Assembly (NCBI GenBank): GCA_025997715.1
Contig: BNUY01000007.1
Location: forward strand, 1 to 37,323
DNA: 37,323 nucleotides
Source: Spirochaetia bacterium
GTDB taxonomy: Bacteria > Spirochaetota > Spirochaetia > Treponematales > Breznakiellaceae
Reading direction: 5' to 3'
This document shows positions 1 through 9,310 of the stretch, piece after piece. How positions within the stretch are numbered: the stretch's first letter is position 1; each line of letters begins with the position of its first letter. Made by a program: the position numbers and the translations under genes. The notes beneath the pieces were generated by a model. The model saw only the letters and a list, made by a program, of their open reading frames with translations, did not search any database and was not told the DNA's origin.

Positions 1-762
1 GGCCCGGAGGCGTTGCAAAAAAGCGTAAAATGTTTTATAACTGATTTTGAATATCTTGTTAAAAGGAGTAAGTCTCTTTTTGATTGTTCCGATTCCCCGG
101 GGAAATCACGGGCGGTTGCGTTCTTATTTCCCTACCTGAGCGCCATGGATTCGGATGTTGTTCGGGATGACCGTATTGGGGTGATAGCGGATGCCCTTGG
201 GGTTGAACGTCAGGCGGTTGTTTCAGACTTTCGCCGCTTTACCAACGGGCAAGGTCAAAGGCCAGGGCCGGGCGGAACAATTCGGGAAACCCCCCGGCGG
301 CCGATTAGTTTGAATGATGAGCTGTTTCTGCTTACGGCGGTTTTGGTAAACCCTGGCTTGTACCCTAAACTGCGTTCCGCCCTCTGTATTGAGGACTTTG
401 ATGATCCCGCCGCCAGGGAGCTTTTTATCGCCCTGGAGGAGTGGTACCGGAGTGATATGCCCGGCATGGATGACCTCCTGTCCCGGATAGGTGATGGGGC
501 TCTGCGGAATTTTGTCATTCAGAAGGGGGCGTCGGAGGCGTTTTCCACCCGTCCGGAGCGGTTGGTAGCGGATGGTATCAGAAAGATACGGCAGAAACGG
601 CTGGAACGCCGGCTGACCCGGATTGTTACGGAACTGCGGATCACAAAAAATGAGCAAAACCAGGGCGGCCTCCGGCGGGGGGAACCTACCCTTGAGGATT
701 TGCTCGCCGAAAAAGTGCATCTTGATGCCGAATTACGTCTACTTAAGGAAGCTATCGAATGA
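1..762 (+). CDS. dnaG: DNA primase DnaG, C-terminal part (gene runs in from the left edge)
   Basis: The reading frame is open from base 1, so this is the 3' part of a gene that starts outside the window. The visible ~250 residues match the C-terminal half of bacterial primase: a helical segment with the family pattern around '[13 protein letters not shown]' and '[17 protein letters not shown]', then a helicase-binding-type helical bundle ending in '[13 protein letters not shown]'. The TOPRIM and zinc-binding domains are not in view. DnaG makes RNA primers at the replication fork. The stop overlaps the rpoD start (ATGA), which is the classic dnaG-rpoD macromolecular-synthesis order and supports the call. 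The identification rests on this order plus moderate motif similarity. Confidence 0.85.
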   Translation, partial: GPEALQKSVKCFITDFEYLVKRSKSLFDCSDSPGKSRAVAFLFPYLSAMDSDVVRDDRIGVIADALGVERQAVVSDFRRFTNGQGQRPGPGGTIRETPRRPISLNDELFLLTAVLVNPGLYPKLRSALCIEDFDDPAARELFIALEEWYRSDMPGMDDLLSRIGDGALRNFVIQKGASEAFSTRPERLVADGIRKIRQKRLERRLTRIVTELRITKNEQNQGGLRRGEPTLEDLLAEKVHLDAELRLLKEAIE

Positions 763-2492
763 CGGATACGTGCAGTGCGGTGGATATGTCGCTTGATCCT
801 GCGGTGGTACAGTTAATTGACTACGCGACGCAAAAGAAAACCCTATCCTTTGATGAACTTTCCGATTTTTTGCCGGAGCAGTATATCGCCAATCCCGATA
901 TAATCGATCAGGTGCTCAGCTTTCTGGGGGCCGCCAATGTCCAGATTACCGATATAGAAGCGGGGGAGAAAAAAGAGGAGACGGGTAAAAAGCGTCTGGC
1001 CTCCAACGAAAAGGAATCATCGGTGGACGATCCCGTCCGGCTGTACCTGCGGGAAATCGGGAAGGAACATCTCCTTACCGCCGCTCAGGAGGTGGAGCTT
1101 TCCAAGTTGATGGAGGACGGGGAGAATATCATCAAGGGGGTTATCAAGCAGTCGGGGATGGTTATCCTGGAATTTTATCACATCGCCCTACGGGCCTTTT
1201 CCAAGAAGGACCCCCGGGAATTGGATCTGACCAAAAAGGAAGCCACCGAATACCTCTCCGAACGCCGCCGGCTGAACCAGTTTTACAAGGAAACCCTCAG
1301 GCTCATCGGGGGGGATCTCCGGACCTACATCGAAAATAAGCGGCGGATCATCGCCCGGGGCGAGGACATGCATGAGGACCGGGAGCTTCAAAACCTGCGG
1401 GCCCATATCCTTGCGGTAATTGCAGATGCGGAAATCCACCCGGATGAAATAACGGCCTTTTCGGAAAAGTTTGTCCAGGCAGCCCTTAAAATTAAGCGGT
1501 ACAAGCGGGAACAGGCGCGGATTGAAAAACGGCTCCGGGTGGGGTCCCTTAAGGAACTACGGGCTTTAGGCCGGGGCCTGACCGTCAAGGAAGAGCGGGA
1601 GCGGCTTGAGTCTCGCCTGGGGCTTACGTCGGACGAAATAAAGGAGCGTATCCGGCATGCCCAGCTTACGGAGAAAAAGCTCCGGCAGATGGAATCTGAA
1701 TTTGAGGTATCTATAGAAGAGATTAGGCTCCTGGCCAAAGAGATAAACCGCGGGCGGATGATGATGAAAAACGCCAAGGACCGGCTTATCACGGCAAATC
1801 TCCGTCTGGTGGTGTCCATTGCCAAGAAATACACCAACCGGGGGCTCCATTTCTTCGATCTGGTCCAGGAGGGGAACATCGGCCTCATCAAGGCGGTGGA
1901 AAAATTCGAGTACCGGAAGGGCTATAAATTTTCCACCTACGCCACCTGGTGGATACGGCAGGCCATAACCCGGTCCATCTCGGATCAGGCCCGGACTATC
2001 CGGGTGCCGGTTCACATGATCGAGCAGATCAATAAGATGGTCCGGGAATCCCGGCAGCTTATGCAGATGCTGGGCCGGGAACCCACGGACGATGAAATCG
2101 CCGAACACCTGGGCTGGACCACGCTCCGGGTAAAGACGGTGAAGAACGTGGCCAGGGAACCCATCAGCCTGGAGACTCCCATCGGGGAGGAGGAAGATTC
2201 CCTGCTGGGGGACTTCATTGAGGACAAGGATGTGGATAACCCGGAAACCAGGACCGCCTTTACCCTGCTCCAGGAAGAGGTTGCCACGGTGCTTTCCACT
2301 CTGCCGAAACGGGAACAGGATGTTCTCAAGATGCGTTTCGGCTTGGACGAAGGATATCAACTCACCCTGGAGGAGGTGGGACTCAGCTTCGAGGTCACCC
2401 GGGAACGGATCCGGCAGATTGAGGCCAAGGCCCTGCGTCGTCTGCGGCATCCCCGGCGGAGCCGGAAACTAAAGGATTTTTTGGATCACTGA
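759..2492 (+). CDS. rpoD: RNA polymerase primary sigma factor (sigma-70)
   Basis: 577 residues. Region 1.2 is visible near residues 92-130 ([11 protein letters not shown]...). After a charged, coiled non-conserved stretch, region 2 follows: '[17 protein letters not shown]', '[20 protein letters not shown]', and '[15 protein letters not shown]' for -10 recognition and melting. Region 3 follows ('[14 protein letters not shown]'), then region 4 with the -35-binding helix-turn-helix ('[20 protein letters not shown]'), ending '[11 protein letters not shown]'. The protein is the housekeeping promoter-specificity subunit of RNA polymerase. Start ATG overlaps the dnaG stop, so the two are probably translationally coupled. 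Length and motif content are normal for a primary sigma factor; a secondary sigma would lack region 1 and the insert. Confidence 0.97.
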   Translation: MTDTCSAVDMSLDPAVVQLIDYATQKKTLSFDELSDFLPEQYIANPDIIDQVLSFLGAANVQITDIEAGEKKEETGKKRLASNEKESSVDDPVRLYLREIGKEHLLTAAQEVELSKLMEDGENIIKGVIKQSGMVILEFYHIALRAFSKKDPRELDLTKKEATEYLSERRRLNQFYKETLRLIGGDLRTYIENKRRIIARGEDMHEDRELQNLRAHILAVIADAEIHPDEITAFSEKFVQAALKIKRYKREQARIEKRLRVGSLKELRALGRGLTVKEERERLESRLGLTSDEIKERIRHAQLTEKKLRQMESEFEVSIEEIRLLAKEINRGRMMMKNAKDRLITANLRLVVSIAKKYTNRGLHFFDLVQEGNIGLIKAVEKFEYRKGYKFSTYATWWIRQAITRSISDQARTIRVPVHMIEQINKMVRESRQLMQMLGREPTDDEIAEHLGWTTLRVKTVKNVAREPISLETPIGEEEDSLLGDFIEDKDVDNPETRTAFTLLQEEVATVLSTLPKREQDVLKMRFGLDEGYQLTLEEVGLSFEVTRERIRQIEAKALRRLRHPRRSRKLKDFLDH

Positions 2493-2506
2493 GACCGGTA
2501 GGTCTC
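2491..2506. repeat. Short palindrome at the rpoD stop codon
   Basis: GAGACC-GGTA-GGTCTC, a perfect 6-bp dyad with a 4-base loop that begins inside the rpoD stop codon. No T-run follows, so it is a weak terminator candidate at best. It resembles the other small palindromes at 22467-22481 and 27743-27757. Confidence 0.5.
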
Positions 2507-2566
2507 TGAAGCATAAAGAACTGCTTTAACAAGTATGATTTTGTATACAAATGAAGGGGAAACCAC

Positions 2567-3409
2567 ATGGTAATGGAAGATGTTTTTGAGAAGCTGCGGA
2601 GTTTACAGGATATTTTGTCGGAAAAAATAAACCTGGGGCGGGATATTCAGGAGATACCGAAACTCCTGATTACCCAGGAAGAGCTGTTGGCCCGGCTGAA
2701 GAAATCGTTTATAGAAAAGAACCAGGATTATGAGCGGACCAAACTTGCCGAGGGGGATTTCCGGAACCAGTTGGCCCAGGCGGAAATGGATCGGGAAAAG
2801 GCCGAAAAAAACATGGATTCCATCAGCACCCAAAGGGAGTATGAGGCTTTGGACAAGGAAATCCGGGACGCCGCCGAGAAGGAACAGCAATTCCGCAAGG
2901 AACTGCAACGGGAGGAACGGGCCCTTTCGGATCTGAATGAACAGATAAAGCAGAATGAATCCCTTATTGATCAGCAGGAAAAGGATCTGGAGGAGCGCCG
3001 GGCGGGCATTGAGGCGGAGGTTGCGGAAAAGAAATCTCAGGTTGCCAAATTGACGGAGGAGGAGCAGGTCCTTAACCAGGGGCTTGATCCCGAAGTGCTC
3101 TTTAAGTTTGAGCGGATCATCCGGAACAAGGGCGGCCAGGGGATTGTGGCCATCAAGGGCGGGGTTTGCATGGGCTGCCACATGATACTTCCCGTCGATT
3201 TTGCCAACAGGATCCACAATCAGGAGAAAATCGAATTCTGCCCCTATTGTTCCCGCATCCTCTTCTATGAAGAATCCGAACAGGGGGATGAAGAATTCCT
3301 CAATAATGAAGACGCCGGCAGCCTCGCCGACCTTGACGATATGGATGACGATGAGGACGAGGAAGAGGAGGAAGAGGAGGAAAAGGTTAATATTGATTAC
3401 GAGGAATAG
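2567..3409 (+). CDS. Coiled-coil protein with C4-type zinc ribbon (DUF164/zf-RING_7-like)
   Basis: 280 residues. Residues ~1-180 are heptad-rich, charged helices predicted to form a long coiled coil. At ~200-232 sits a treble-clef zinc ribbon with two Cys pairs (CMGCHM and CPYCSR). The tail (~255-280) is an almost pure Asp/Glu run. This layout matches a widespread bacterial family of helical-hairpin plus zinc-ribbon proteins whose role is poorly defined; nucleic-acid or protein binding has been suggested. Start ATG 2567 is preceded by GAAGGGGA at suitable spacing; the ATG two codons later (2573) is an alternative. It lies 74 bases after rpoD in the same direction and could be co-transcribed. 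The acidic tail is encoded by GAG/GAA/GAC-rich DNA prone to length change. Confidence 0.8.
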   Translation: MVMEDVFEKLRSLQDILSEKINLGRDIQEIPKLLITQEELLARLKKSFIEKNQDYERTKLAEGDFRNQLAQAEMDREKAEKNMDSISTQREYEALDKEIRDAAEKEQQFRKELQREERALSDLNEQIKQNESLIDQQEKDLEERRAGIEAEVAEKKSQVAKLTEEEQVLNQGLDPEVLFKFERIIRNKGGQGIVAIKGGVCMGCHMILPVDFANRIHNQEKIEFCPYCSRILFYEESEQGDEEFLNNEDAGSLADLDDMDDDEDEEEEEEEEKVNIDYEE

Positions 3410-3410
3410 G

Positions 3411-3470
3411 AATTTTAACCGCAAAGGCGAAGAAGGCGAAAAAGGAAGGGGTATTTGCGGTTGAAAATTG
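3411..3470. repeat. Dispersed inverted-repeat element, copy A
   Basis: The left arm (3411-3425, AATTTTAACCGCAAA) pairs with the right arm (3454-3469) apart from one extra base. The middle carries AAGGCG units (GGCGAAGAAGGCG). The same sequence family recurs at 20142-20336 and 33223-33303, each time directly after a coding region. Its role is unknown; it may be a small mobile repeat or an RNA 3'-end hairpin. Confidence 0.7.
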
Positions 3471-3493
3471 ACTCAGTTCCAAAATAAGAATTT

Positions 3494-3587
3494 AACCACG
3501 AATAGGCACGAAGCGAACCTTCGGTTCGAACACGAATAATGGAAGAATCTGTTGTTTTATTCGTGTCCATTCGTGTAATTCGTGGTT
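3494..3587. repeat. Large imperfect inverted repeat upstream of rnpB (ACCACGAAT type)
   Basis: AACCACGAAT at 3494-3503 pairs with ATTCGTGGTT at 3578-3587, and internal ACACGAATAA / TTATTCGTGT also pair. The left arm carries an extra small hairpin (CGAACC-TTC-GGTTCG, about 3513-3527). The unit does not look coding. It resembles the CACGAAT intergenic repeats seen in many environmental bacterial genomes and lies just upstream of the RNase P RNA gene. Confidence 0.65.
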
Positions 3588-3627
3588 GGTCTTGCATTTT
3601 GGAACTAGCGCAATTAGTTAGTTTTTT

Positions 3628-4033
<406 letters not shown>

Positions 4034-4082
4034 TTTTTCGTCATTGACTCTTTTCCTATAATAGTATTAAATCAGTTAAAAT

Positions 4083-5012
4083 ATGTTTAAAGAACGCTCC
4101 CGGTTCGATTATGGTCAGGCCCGCCGGAAACAGACTATTAAAACCACCTTATTGATTGTCCTGGCGCTTATTCTTGCTGTTGCTATCGTCTTTGTGTTAG
4201 CCGGATGGAAGACCAGGCAGGTAACGGAAAGAAAGGAGCTGGTCCGTCTTTGGGAAGAGGGCGCCTATGAGCAGGTCTTTGAGTTGAGCGGCGCGGGGCT
4301 TGAAAAAAAGCCCATGGATTATTTGTTTTTGACTTCCCACGGGTTTGCGGCCTATCAGCGCGCCATAGCCCAGATCAATAGCGCCGACACCCTTACCTAT
4401 GTTGATGAATGTATTTGGTCTCTGAGAAAAGCCCTCCAGGTAAAGCACAGCGCCAATGACGGCCGGGTCCAGTACATATTGGGGAAGGCCTATTACTATA
4501 AGGGTCAGGAATATATGGATTTGGCTATCCAATACCTTGAGGAAGCCCGGGGTTTGTCCTATGCCGCCGCCGATATTCCGGAATTCCTGGGGCTTGCCTA
4601 TGCGGCGGTGCAGGACTACCGGAGCAGCGTGGAAGCCTTCTCCCTAGCCCTGGAGTCCTCAGAATCGGATCTGCTGCTCTTAGCCATGGCCCGTTCCTAC
4701 ATCGCCCTGGATGAGAGCGAAACGGCTACGGGTTATCTGGTGCGCTGCATTGAAGTTTCCCAGGATTCCAATACGGTGATTATCGCCCGGTTGTTTTTAG
4801 GGGAGATTTTAGCGAAGGCCGGGAAAACGGTGGAAGCGGAGGCTCAATTTCAGGCTATTTTGGAAGAGGATGGTGAAAATGCGGATGCGCATTTCCAGTT
4901 AGGGGAATTATATAGCGCCCGGGGTGATACAACCCGGGCACGGGCAGAATGGCGGCGGGCGCTGAGAACCGATCCTACCCATGCCGGGGCTCGCCCCCGG
5001 CTGGGGCTATAA
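4083..5012 (+). CDS. Membrane-anchored TPR protein at the head of the mre operon
   Basis: 309 residues. A charged N-terminus (MFKERSRFDYGQARRK) is followed by one hydrophobic segment at ~20-43, predicted to anchor the protein in the inner membrane with the rest outside the cytoplasm. The remainder is built of tetratricopeptide-like helix pairs; clear ones are 'VQYILGKAYYYKGQEYMDLAIQYLEEA', 'EFLGLAYAAVQDYRSSVEAFSLAL' and 'AHFQLGELYSARGDTTRARAEWRRALRTDP'. TPRs are protein-binding scaffolds. It ends 23 bases before mreB, so it is probably co-transcribed and may link to cell-wall elongation; that link is inference from position only. Confidence 0.8.
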   Translation: MFKERSRFDYGQARRKQTIKTTLLIVLALILAVAIVFVLAGWKTRQVTERKELVRLWEEGAYEQVFELSGAGLEKKPMDYLFLTSHGFAAYQRAIAQINSADTLTYVDECIWSLRKALQVKHSANDGRVQYILGKAYYYKGQEYMDLAIQYLEEARGLSYAAADIPEFLGLAYAAVQDYRSSVEAFSLALESSESDLLLLAMARSYIALDESETATGYLVRCIEVSQDSNTVIIARLFLGEILAKAGKTVEAEAQFQAILEEDGENADAHFQLGELYSARGDTTRARAEWRRALRTDPTHAGARPRLGL

Positions 5013-5035
5013 TGCGTTAAAAGGAAGGAGTGACT

Positions 5036-6061
5036 ATGTTCGGAAGAAATTCTTCGGATATCGGTATTGATTTGGGGACCTGTAACACCCTGATTTATAT
5101 ACAAGGCAAGGGGATCGTTATCAACGAGCCTTCGGTGGTGGCGGTTGAGCGGGGGACCAAGCGGGTGATGGCCGTGGGGACCGACGCCAAGCGTATGCTT
5201 TCCCGGACCCCGGCAAACATTATTGCCATCAGGCCCATGCGGGATGGGGTGATTGCGGACCTGGAATCCACGGAGAAGATGATCCGGCATTTCATTTCCA
5301 AGGTGCTCCCCCGGTACCGGTTTGTCAAACCCCGGATGGTTATCGGCATTCCCTCCTGCATTACCGAGGTTGAACGCCGGGCGGTTGAGGAAAGCGCCTA
5401 TAAGTCCGGCGCCCGGGATGTCAAGGTTATTGAGGAAAGCCTTGCCGCAGCCATCGGGGCGGATATCCCTATTTATGAGCCCGCGGGACATATGATCTGC
5501 GATATCGGCGGGGGTACCACGGAAATATCGGTTATCTCCCTGGGAGGGATGGTGGTAACCAGCGCCATACGCCTTGGGGGGGATGAGTTTGACGAGGCTA
5601 TCATTAAACACGTCAAGAGTATCCATAACCTTACCATCGGGGAACAAACGGCGGAACGGCTGAAGGTCGATATTGGAAATGCCGTGCCGGATAAAACCAT
5701 CGAAAAAGTTGAGATTAAAGGTACCGATGCCATCACCGGGCTTCCCCGGCGGCTGGAGATAGACAGCACGGAGGTACGGGATGCCCTGAAGGACCCCATT
5801 ACCCAGATCATTGATGAAATAAAGGCAACCCTGGGGAAAACCCCGCCGGAACTGGCGGCGGATATTGTGGAACGGGGTATCGTCATGACCGGCGGCGGTT
5901 CCCTGCTCAAGGGCCTGCCCAGTCTCATTTCCAAAGAAACCGGGGTCCCGGTATTCCTGGCGGAACATCCCCTGGATTGTGTCGCCCTGGGAGCGGGAAA
6001 GTACTTTGAAAATGCCCGGGGGTTCAGTACTTCCCGCAGTATCTATGATGACTTGAACTAA
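5036..6061 (+). CDS. mreB: Rod-shape-determining actin homologue MreB
   Basis: About 341 residues, normal for the family. The actin-fold ATPase motifs are visible: phosphate-1 loop '[13 protein letters not shown]', the '[17 protein letters not shown]'-type segment, phosphate-2 '[19 protein letters not shown]', '[10 protein letters not shown]', and adenosine motif '[17 protein letters not shown]'. MreB forms membrane-associated filaments that organise the elongation machinery for peptidoglycan. The start chosen is ATG 5036, because the strong Shine-Dalgarno AAGGAAGGAG (5021-5030) lies five bases upstream; a GTG at 5030 is inside that site and is unlikely. Confidence 0.97.
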   Translation: MFGRNSSDIGIDLGTCNTLIYIQGKGIVINEPSVVAVERGTKRVMAVGTDAKRMLSRTPANIIAIRPMRDGVIADLESTEKMIRHFISKVLPRYRFVKPRMVIGIPSCITEVERRAVEESAYKSGARDVKVIEESLAAAIGADIPIYEPAGHMICDIGGGTTEISVISLGGMVVTSAIRLGGDEFDEAIIKHVKSIHNLTIGEQTAERLKVDIGNAVPDKTIEKVEIKGTDAITGLPRRLEIDSTEVRDALKDPITQIIDEIKATLGKTPPELAADIVERGIVMTGGGSLLKGLPSLISKETGVPVFLAEHPLDCVALGAGKYFENARGFSTSRSIYDDLN

Positions 6062-6070
6062 CAGGATTGT

Positions 6071-6958
6071 ATGCCGATTAACGGGGACCGGAGGCGCACG
6101 AAGAGGCGGTTTACCGCCGAAGCCTATGTTTTTATCGCCCTTATGCTGGTTTCTTTTTCCATGCTGCTCTTTTCCACCCGCAGTTTTGTGACCGGTTTCC
6201 GGGACATGGGGCTCTCCCTCTTTTCCGGTATCCGGGGAAGCATCCATGGAGTATCTTCCTTCGTTTCACAGACCGTGTTCGCGGTTCGGGAACTGGCCAC
6301 CCTCAGAACAGAACACGATAAATTGCTGGATCGCGTAACCCGGTATGAGCAGCTGGAGCGGACCTCGGCGGACATCCTGCGGGAAAACAATCGTCTGCGG
6401 GAACAGCTTGGGTTTACGGAAACCATCAGCTTCAACTATATTCCCGCCCGGATAATTGCCCGGGACCCGGATAATCTTTTTTCGGCACTGGTGATCAATA
6501 AGGGCAAACAGGCGGGGGTGACCAAGGATATGCCCGTCATAGCCTACCAGAATGGAGTCCAGGCCCTGATGGGCAAGGTTATTCAGGCGGGGGCTTTTGA
6601 AAGCCTGGTGATACCGGTCTACGATTTGAGTTTTTATGCCTCCGCCCGGCTGGCGAGCGCCCGGTACGAGGGGCTGGTTGAAGGCCAGGGAAAAGCGGAA
6701 ACCCCCCTTTTGATGCGGGCTATCCCGAAACGGGCACGGGATGAAATCACCTATGGAGACCTGATCGTTTCCAGCGGAATAGGGGGGGTGTATCCCGCGG
6801 ATATTGTCATTGGCCGGGTAAGCACGGTTTTGTACCAGGAATATGAAACCTCCATGGCCGTGGAACTGGAGAGCGCCCTTGATTTTTCCCGGCTGGAGTA
6901 TGTATTCGTGATTGATGCAGGAGCCGCCGCCGGTGGACCAGGTAGGTCCGATGAGTAA
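6071..6958 (+). CDS. mreC: Rod-shape-determining protein MreC
   Basis: 295 residues. There is a short cytoplasmic basic N-terminus, one membrane segment (~18-37, YVFIALMLVSFSMLLF), a coiled coil at ~75-120 (LRTEHDKLLDRVTRYEQLE...LRENNRLREQLGF), and then the paired beta-barrel domains of periplasmic MreC with the family pattern 'ARIIARDPDNLFSALVINKGKQAGV...MPVI' and 'DLIVSSGIGGVYPADIVIGRV'. MreC scaffolds PBP2 and RodA. It lies 9 bases after mreB, and its last codons overlap the start of mreD by 8 bases. Confidence 0.95.
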   Translation: MPINGDRRRTKRRFTAEAYVFIALMLVSFSMLLFSTRSFVTGFRDMGLSLFSGIRGSIHGVSSFVSQTVFAVRELATLRTEHDKLLDRVTRYEQLERTSADILRENNRLREQLGFTETISFNYIPARIIARDPDNLFSALVINKGKQAGVTKDMPVIAYQNGVQALMGKVIQAGAFESLVIPVYDLSFYASARLASARYEGLVEGQGKAETPLLMRAIPKRARDEITYGDLIVSSGIGGVYPADIVIGRVSTVLYQEYETSMAVELESALDFSRLEYVFVIDAGAAAGGPGRSDE

Positions 6959-7454
6959 GAATATTATATGGGCAACGGTGTTTGCCCTGGTTGCGGCTAT
7001 TCTCCAATCGACCCTGCTTTCCCGGCTGGCTATATACCATGCGGTTCCGGACCTTACCCTGGGTATCCTGGTTTTTGTCTCCTACAATAACGGCTCCATG
7101 TCGGGCCAGCTTACGGGCTTTTGTTCCGGCATCCTCCTGGACTTCCTTTCCGCCGCCCCCCTTGGGCTTAACACCCTGGTGCGGACCATTATCGGCGCCA
7201 CCCTGGGGCTTATGAAGGGAAGCTTTTTTCTGGGCGCCGTGCTGCTTCCCATGGCCCTCTGCGCTTCGGCTACCCTTATGAAGGCCCTGTTTTTTTTGCT
7301 GCTCCACCTGCTCTTTGGCCCGGCGGTTCCGGCCTATGCTGCCCTGAGCCCCGTTCTTTGGGTGGAGTTCGTTCTCAATACCCTGCTGGCGATCCCCTTA
7401 TTCGCCCTGTTAAAATTATTTAAACCCCTGCTGGTGGAAGGGAGGGATATCTGA
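6951..7454 (+). CDS. mreD: Rod-shape-determining membrane protein MreD
   Basis: About 167 residues, nearly all hydrophobic, with roughly five to six membrane helices, the usual size and topology for MreD. It begins 'MSKNIIWATVFALVAAILQSTLLSRL'; the motif 'IPDLTLGILVF'-like 'VPDLTLGILVFVSY' and 'GFCSGILLDFLSAAPLGLNTLV' fit the family ('G..aGl..D......G...l'). Start ATG 6951 is preferred over an ATG-rich upstream extension, because GGTAGGT stands before it and the family starts close to the first membrane helix. The stop overlaps the mrdA start by one base (TGATG), so translation is probably coupled. The position between mreC and mrdA settles the identity. Confidence 0.92.
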   Translation: MSKNIIWATVFALVAAILQSTLLSRLAIYHAVPDLTLGILVFVSYNNGSMSGQLTGFCSGILLDFLSAAPLGLNTLVRTIIGATLGLMKGSFFLGAVLLPMALCASATLMKALFFLLLHLLFGPAVPAYAALSPVLWVEFVLNTLLAIPLFALLKLFKPLLVEGRDI

Positions 7455-9310
7455 TGGAAGAAGATCCAAAACCTGAAAAACGGATAAAAATTCTCCAAAT
7501 TATTTTTATTTTTATTTTTCTTGCCTATACCTCGCGGCTCTTTGCCATGCAGATCCTCTCGGGGGATGTATACCGGACAAGGGCCCAGGATATAGCCCGG
7601 AGAACTTCGGTTATTCCCGCCCGGCGGGGGGAAATTTTTGACCGGAACGTTTCCCGGCCCATCGTGCTCAACGCGGATTCCTTCGCGGTAAGCATCACCC
7701 CGGCGGATGTTCCCAAGGGAGAAATTCCCAATCTTATTAGCCGGGTCGCGGAGATTGCAAACATTAAGCGGCAGCAGATTGAGGAAAAAATACCCCCCCA
7801 GTCTTACACGCTCTACCAGCCGGTGGAAATCGCCGTCAATGTTCCCTTTGCCGCCATCGCCGCATTGGCGGAACGCCGGGATGTTCTTCCCGGGGTCTCC
7901 TGGCAGTCCAGGCCCATGCGGAACTACGGTAATGTCCGGAGCCTTTCCCATATCATCGGGTACGTGGGGAACATTACCCGTGACGAGCTTACCATGCTCT
8001 ATAACCGGGGCTACCAGCAGGGTGATATGATCGGGAAAGCGGGCATTGAGCGGCAGTACGATGAGCTTCTGAAGGGAAAGGAGGGATCGGAAACCCGGAC
8101 CGTGGATGTGCGGGGCAGAAGGGTAGGGGATACCAACAATCTCCGCATCCCCCCCGAAATGGGCAAGAACCTGGTCCTTACCATCGACAGCACTATCCAG
8201 GTCCTGGCGGAAAAAGCCCTGGGGGAGCGGATGGGGGCGGTGGTGGTTACCCGTCCCTCCAATGGGGAGATTCTCGCCATGGTTTCCTATCCCTGGTATG
8301 ACCCCAACATCTTCAACGGCACTGAATTTGGGGCCGAATATCAGGCGCTGATCAATGATCCGAATAAGCCCTTATTAAACCGGGCCATTCAGTCCAATTA
8401 CCCTCCGGCCTCAACCTTTAAAATCGTGATGACCACCGGGATTTTGGCGGAAAACGCCTTCCCCCCGGCACAAACCGTGAACTGTCCCGGGGAAATTACC
8501 TATGGCAACCGTCAGTGGCACTGTCATAACCGCTATCCCGGTCACGGACGGCTCAATTTACAGCGGGCCATGGCCCAGTCCTGCGACATCTATTTCTGGC
8601 AAGTGGGAAGGGAAAATTTGGGGATTGAGCGGATCAATTTCTACTCCCGGGAATACGGGTTCGGGGAAGTGACCGGCATCGATCTCCCCGGTGAGATAGC
8701 CGGGCTTACTCCCACCCCGCAGTGGAAGGATCGCTACTTCCATGAACGGTGGAATTTGGGGGATACCATGAATGTTTCCATCGGCCAGGGGGATACCCTG
8801 GTGACCCCCATTCAGATGGTCAACATGGTGAGTATGGCGGTGAACGACGGCGTCATCTATCAGCCTCATCTATTGAAGGAAATCCGGGACCCGATTACGG
8901 GGGCGGTGGAAAAAACCGTGAACCCCGTGGTACTCCATGAAAGCGATATTGATCCCGGGGTGTTTGAAACCGTCAGGAATAATATGCGCAGTGTTATTAG
9001 CGAAGGAACCGCCCGGTTTCCCCTGGATATCCGTTCCGTGGAGATTGCCGGAAAAACCGGCACCGGGGAAGTGGGGCTGCAGGATCGCTGGCATTCATGG
9101 TTTGCCGCCTATGCCCCCTATAAAACCGATAATCCCGAAGAGCGGGTGGCGGTATCCGTTATTGTTGAGGCGTCAAATAAATGGGAATGGTGGGCGGTCT
9201 ATGCGTCGGCGATTATTTTTCAGGGGATATTTGCCGGCCAGACCTACGATGAGGCGGTTGATGCCCTGGGGCTTCGGTATCTGATGCCCGTACAGGGGCG
9301 CCGGGAATGA
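7454..9310 (+). CDS. mrdA: Penicillin-binding protein 2 (elongation transpeptidase)
   Basis: 618 residues. One N-terminal membrane segment (~12-32) is followed by the PBP dimerisation/pedestal domain (RRGEIFDRN at 58-66; 'GKAGIERQYDELLKG' at ~194-208), then the transpeptidase domain. Catalytic motifs are all present: SxxK as S320-T-F-K323, the SxD/SxN motif as S376-C-D378, and KTG at 534-536 in 'AGKTGTGEV'. It cross-links peptidoglycan outside the membrane during cell elongation, working with RodA, which overlaps it by four bases. Length and motifs are normal. Confidence 0.96.
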   Translation: MEEDPKPEKRIKILQIIFIFIFLAYTSRLFAMQILSGDVYRTRAQDIARRTSVIPARRGEIFDRNVSRPIVLNADSFAVSITPADVPKGEIPNLISRVAEIANIKRQQIEEKIPPQSYTLYQPVEIAVNVPFAAIAALAERRDVLPGVSWQSRPMRNYGNVRSLSHIIGYVGNITRDELTMLYNRGYQQGDMIGKAGIERQYDELLKGKEGSETRTVDVRGRRVGDTNNLRIPPEMGKNLVLTIDSTIQVLAEKALGERMGAVVVTRPSNGEILAMVSYPWYDPNIFNGTEFGAEYQALINDPNKPLLNRAIQSNYPPASTFKIVMTTGILAENAFPPAQTVNCPGEITYGNRQWHCHNRYPGHGRLNLQRAMAQSCDIYFWQVGRENLGIERINFYSREYGFGEVTGIDLPGEIAGLTPTPQWKDRYFHERWNLGDTMNVSIGQGDTLVTPIQMVNMVSMAVNDGVIYQPHLLKEIRDPITGAVEKTVNPVVLHESDIDPGVFETVRNNMRSVISEGTARFPLDIRSVEIAGKTGTGEVGLQDRWHSWFAAYAPYKTDNPEERVAVSVIVEASNKWEWWAVYASAIIFQGIFAGQTYDEAVDALGLRYLMPVQGRRE

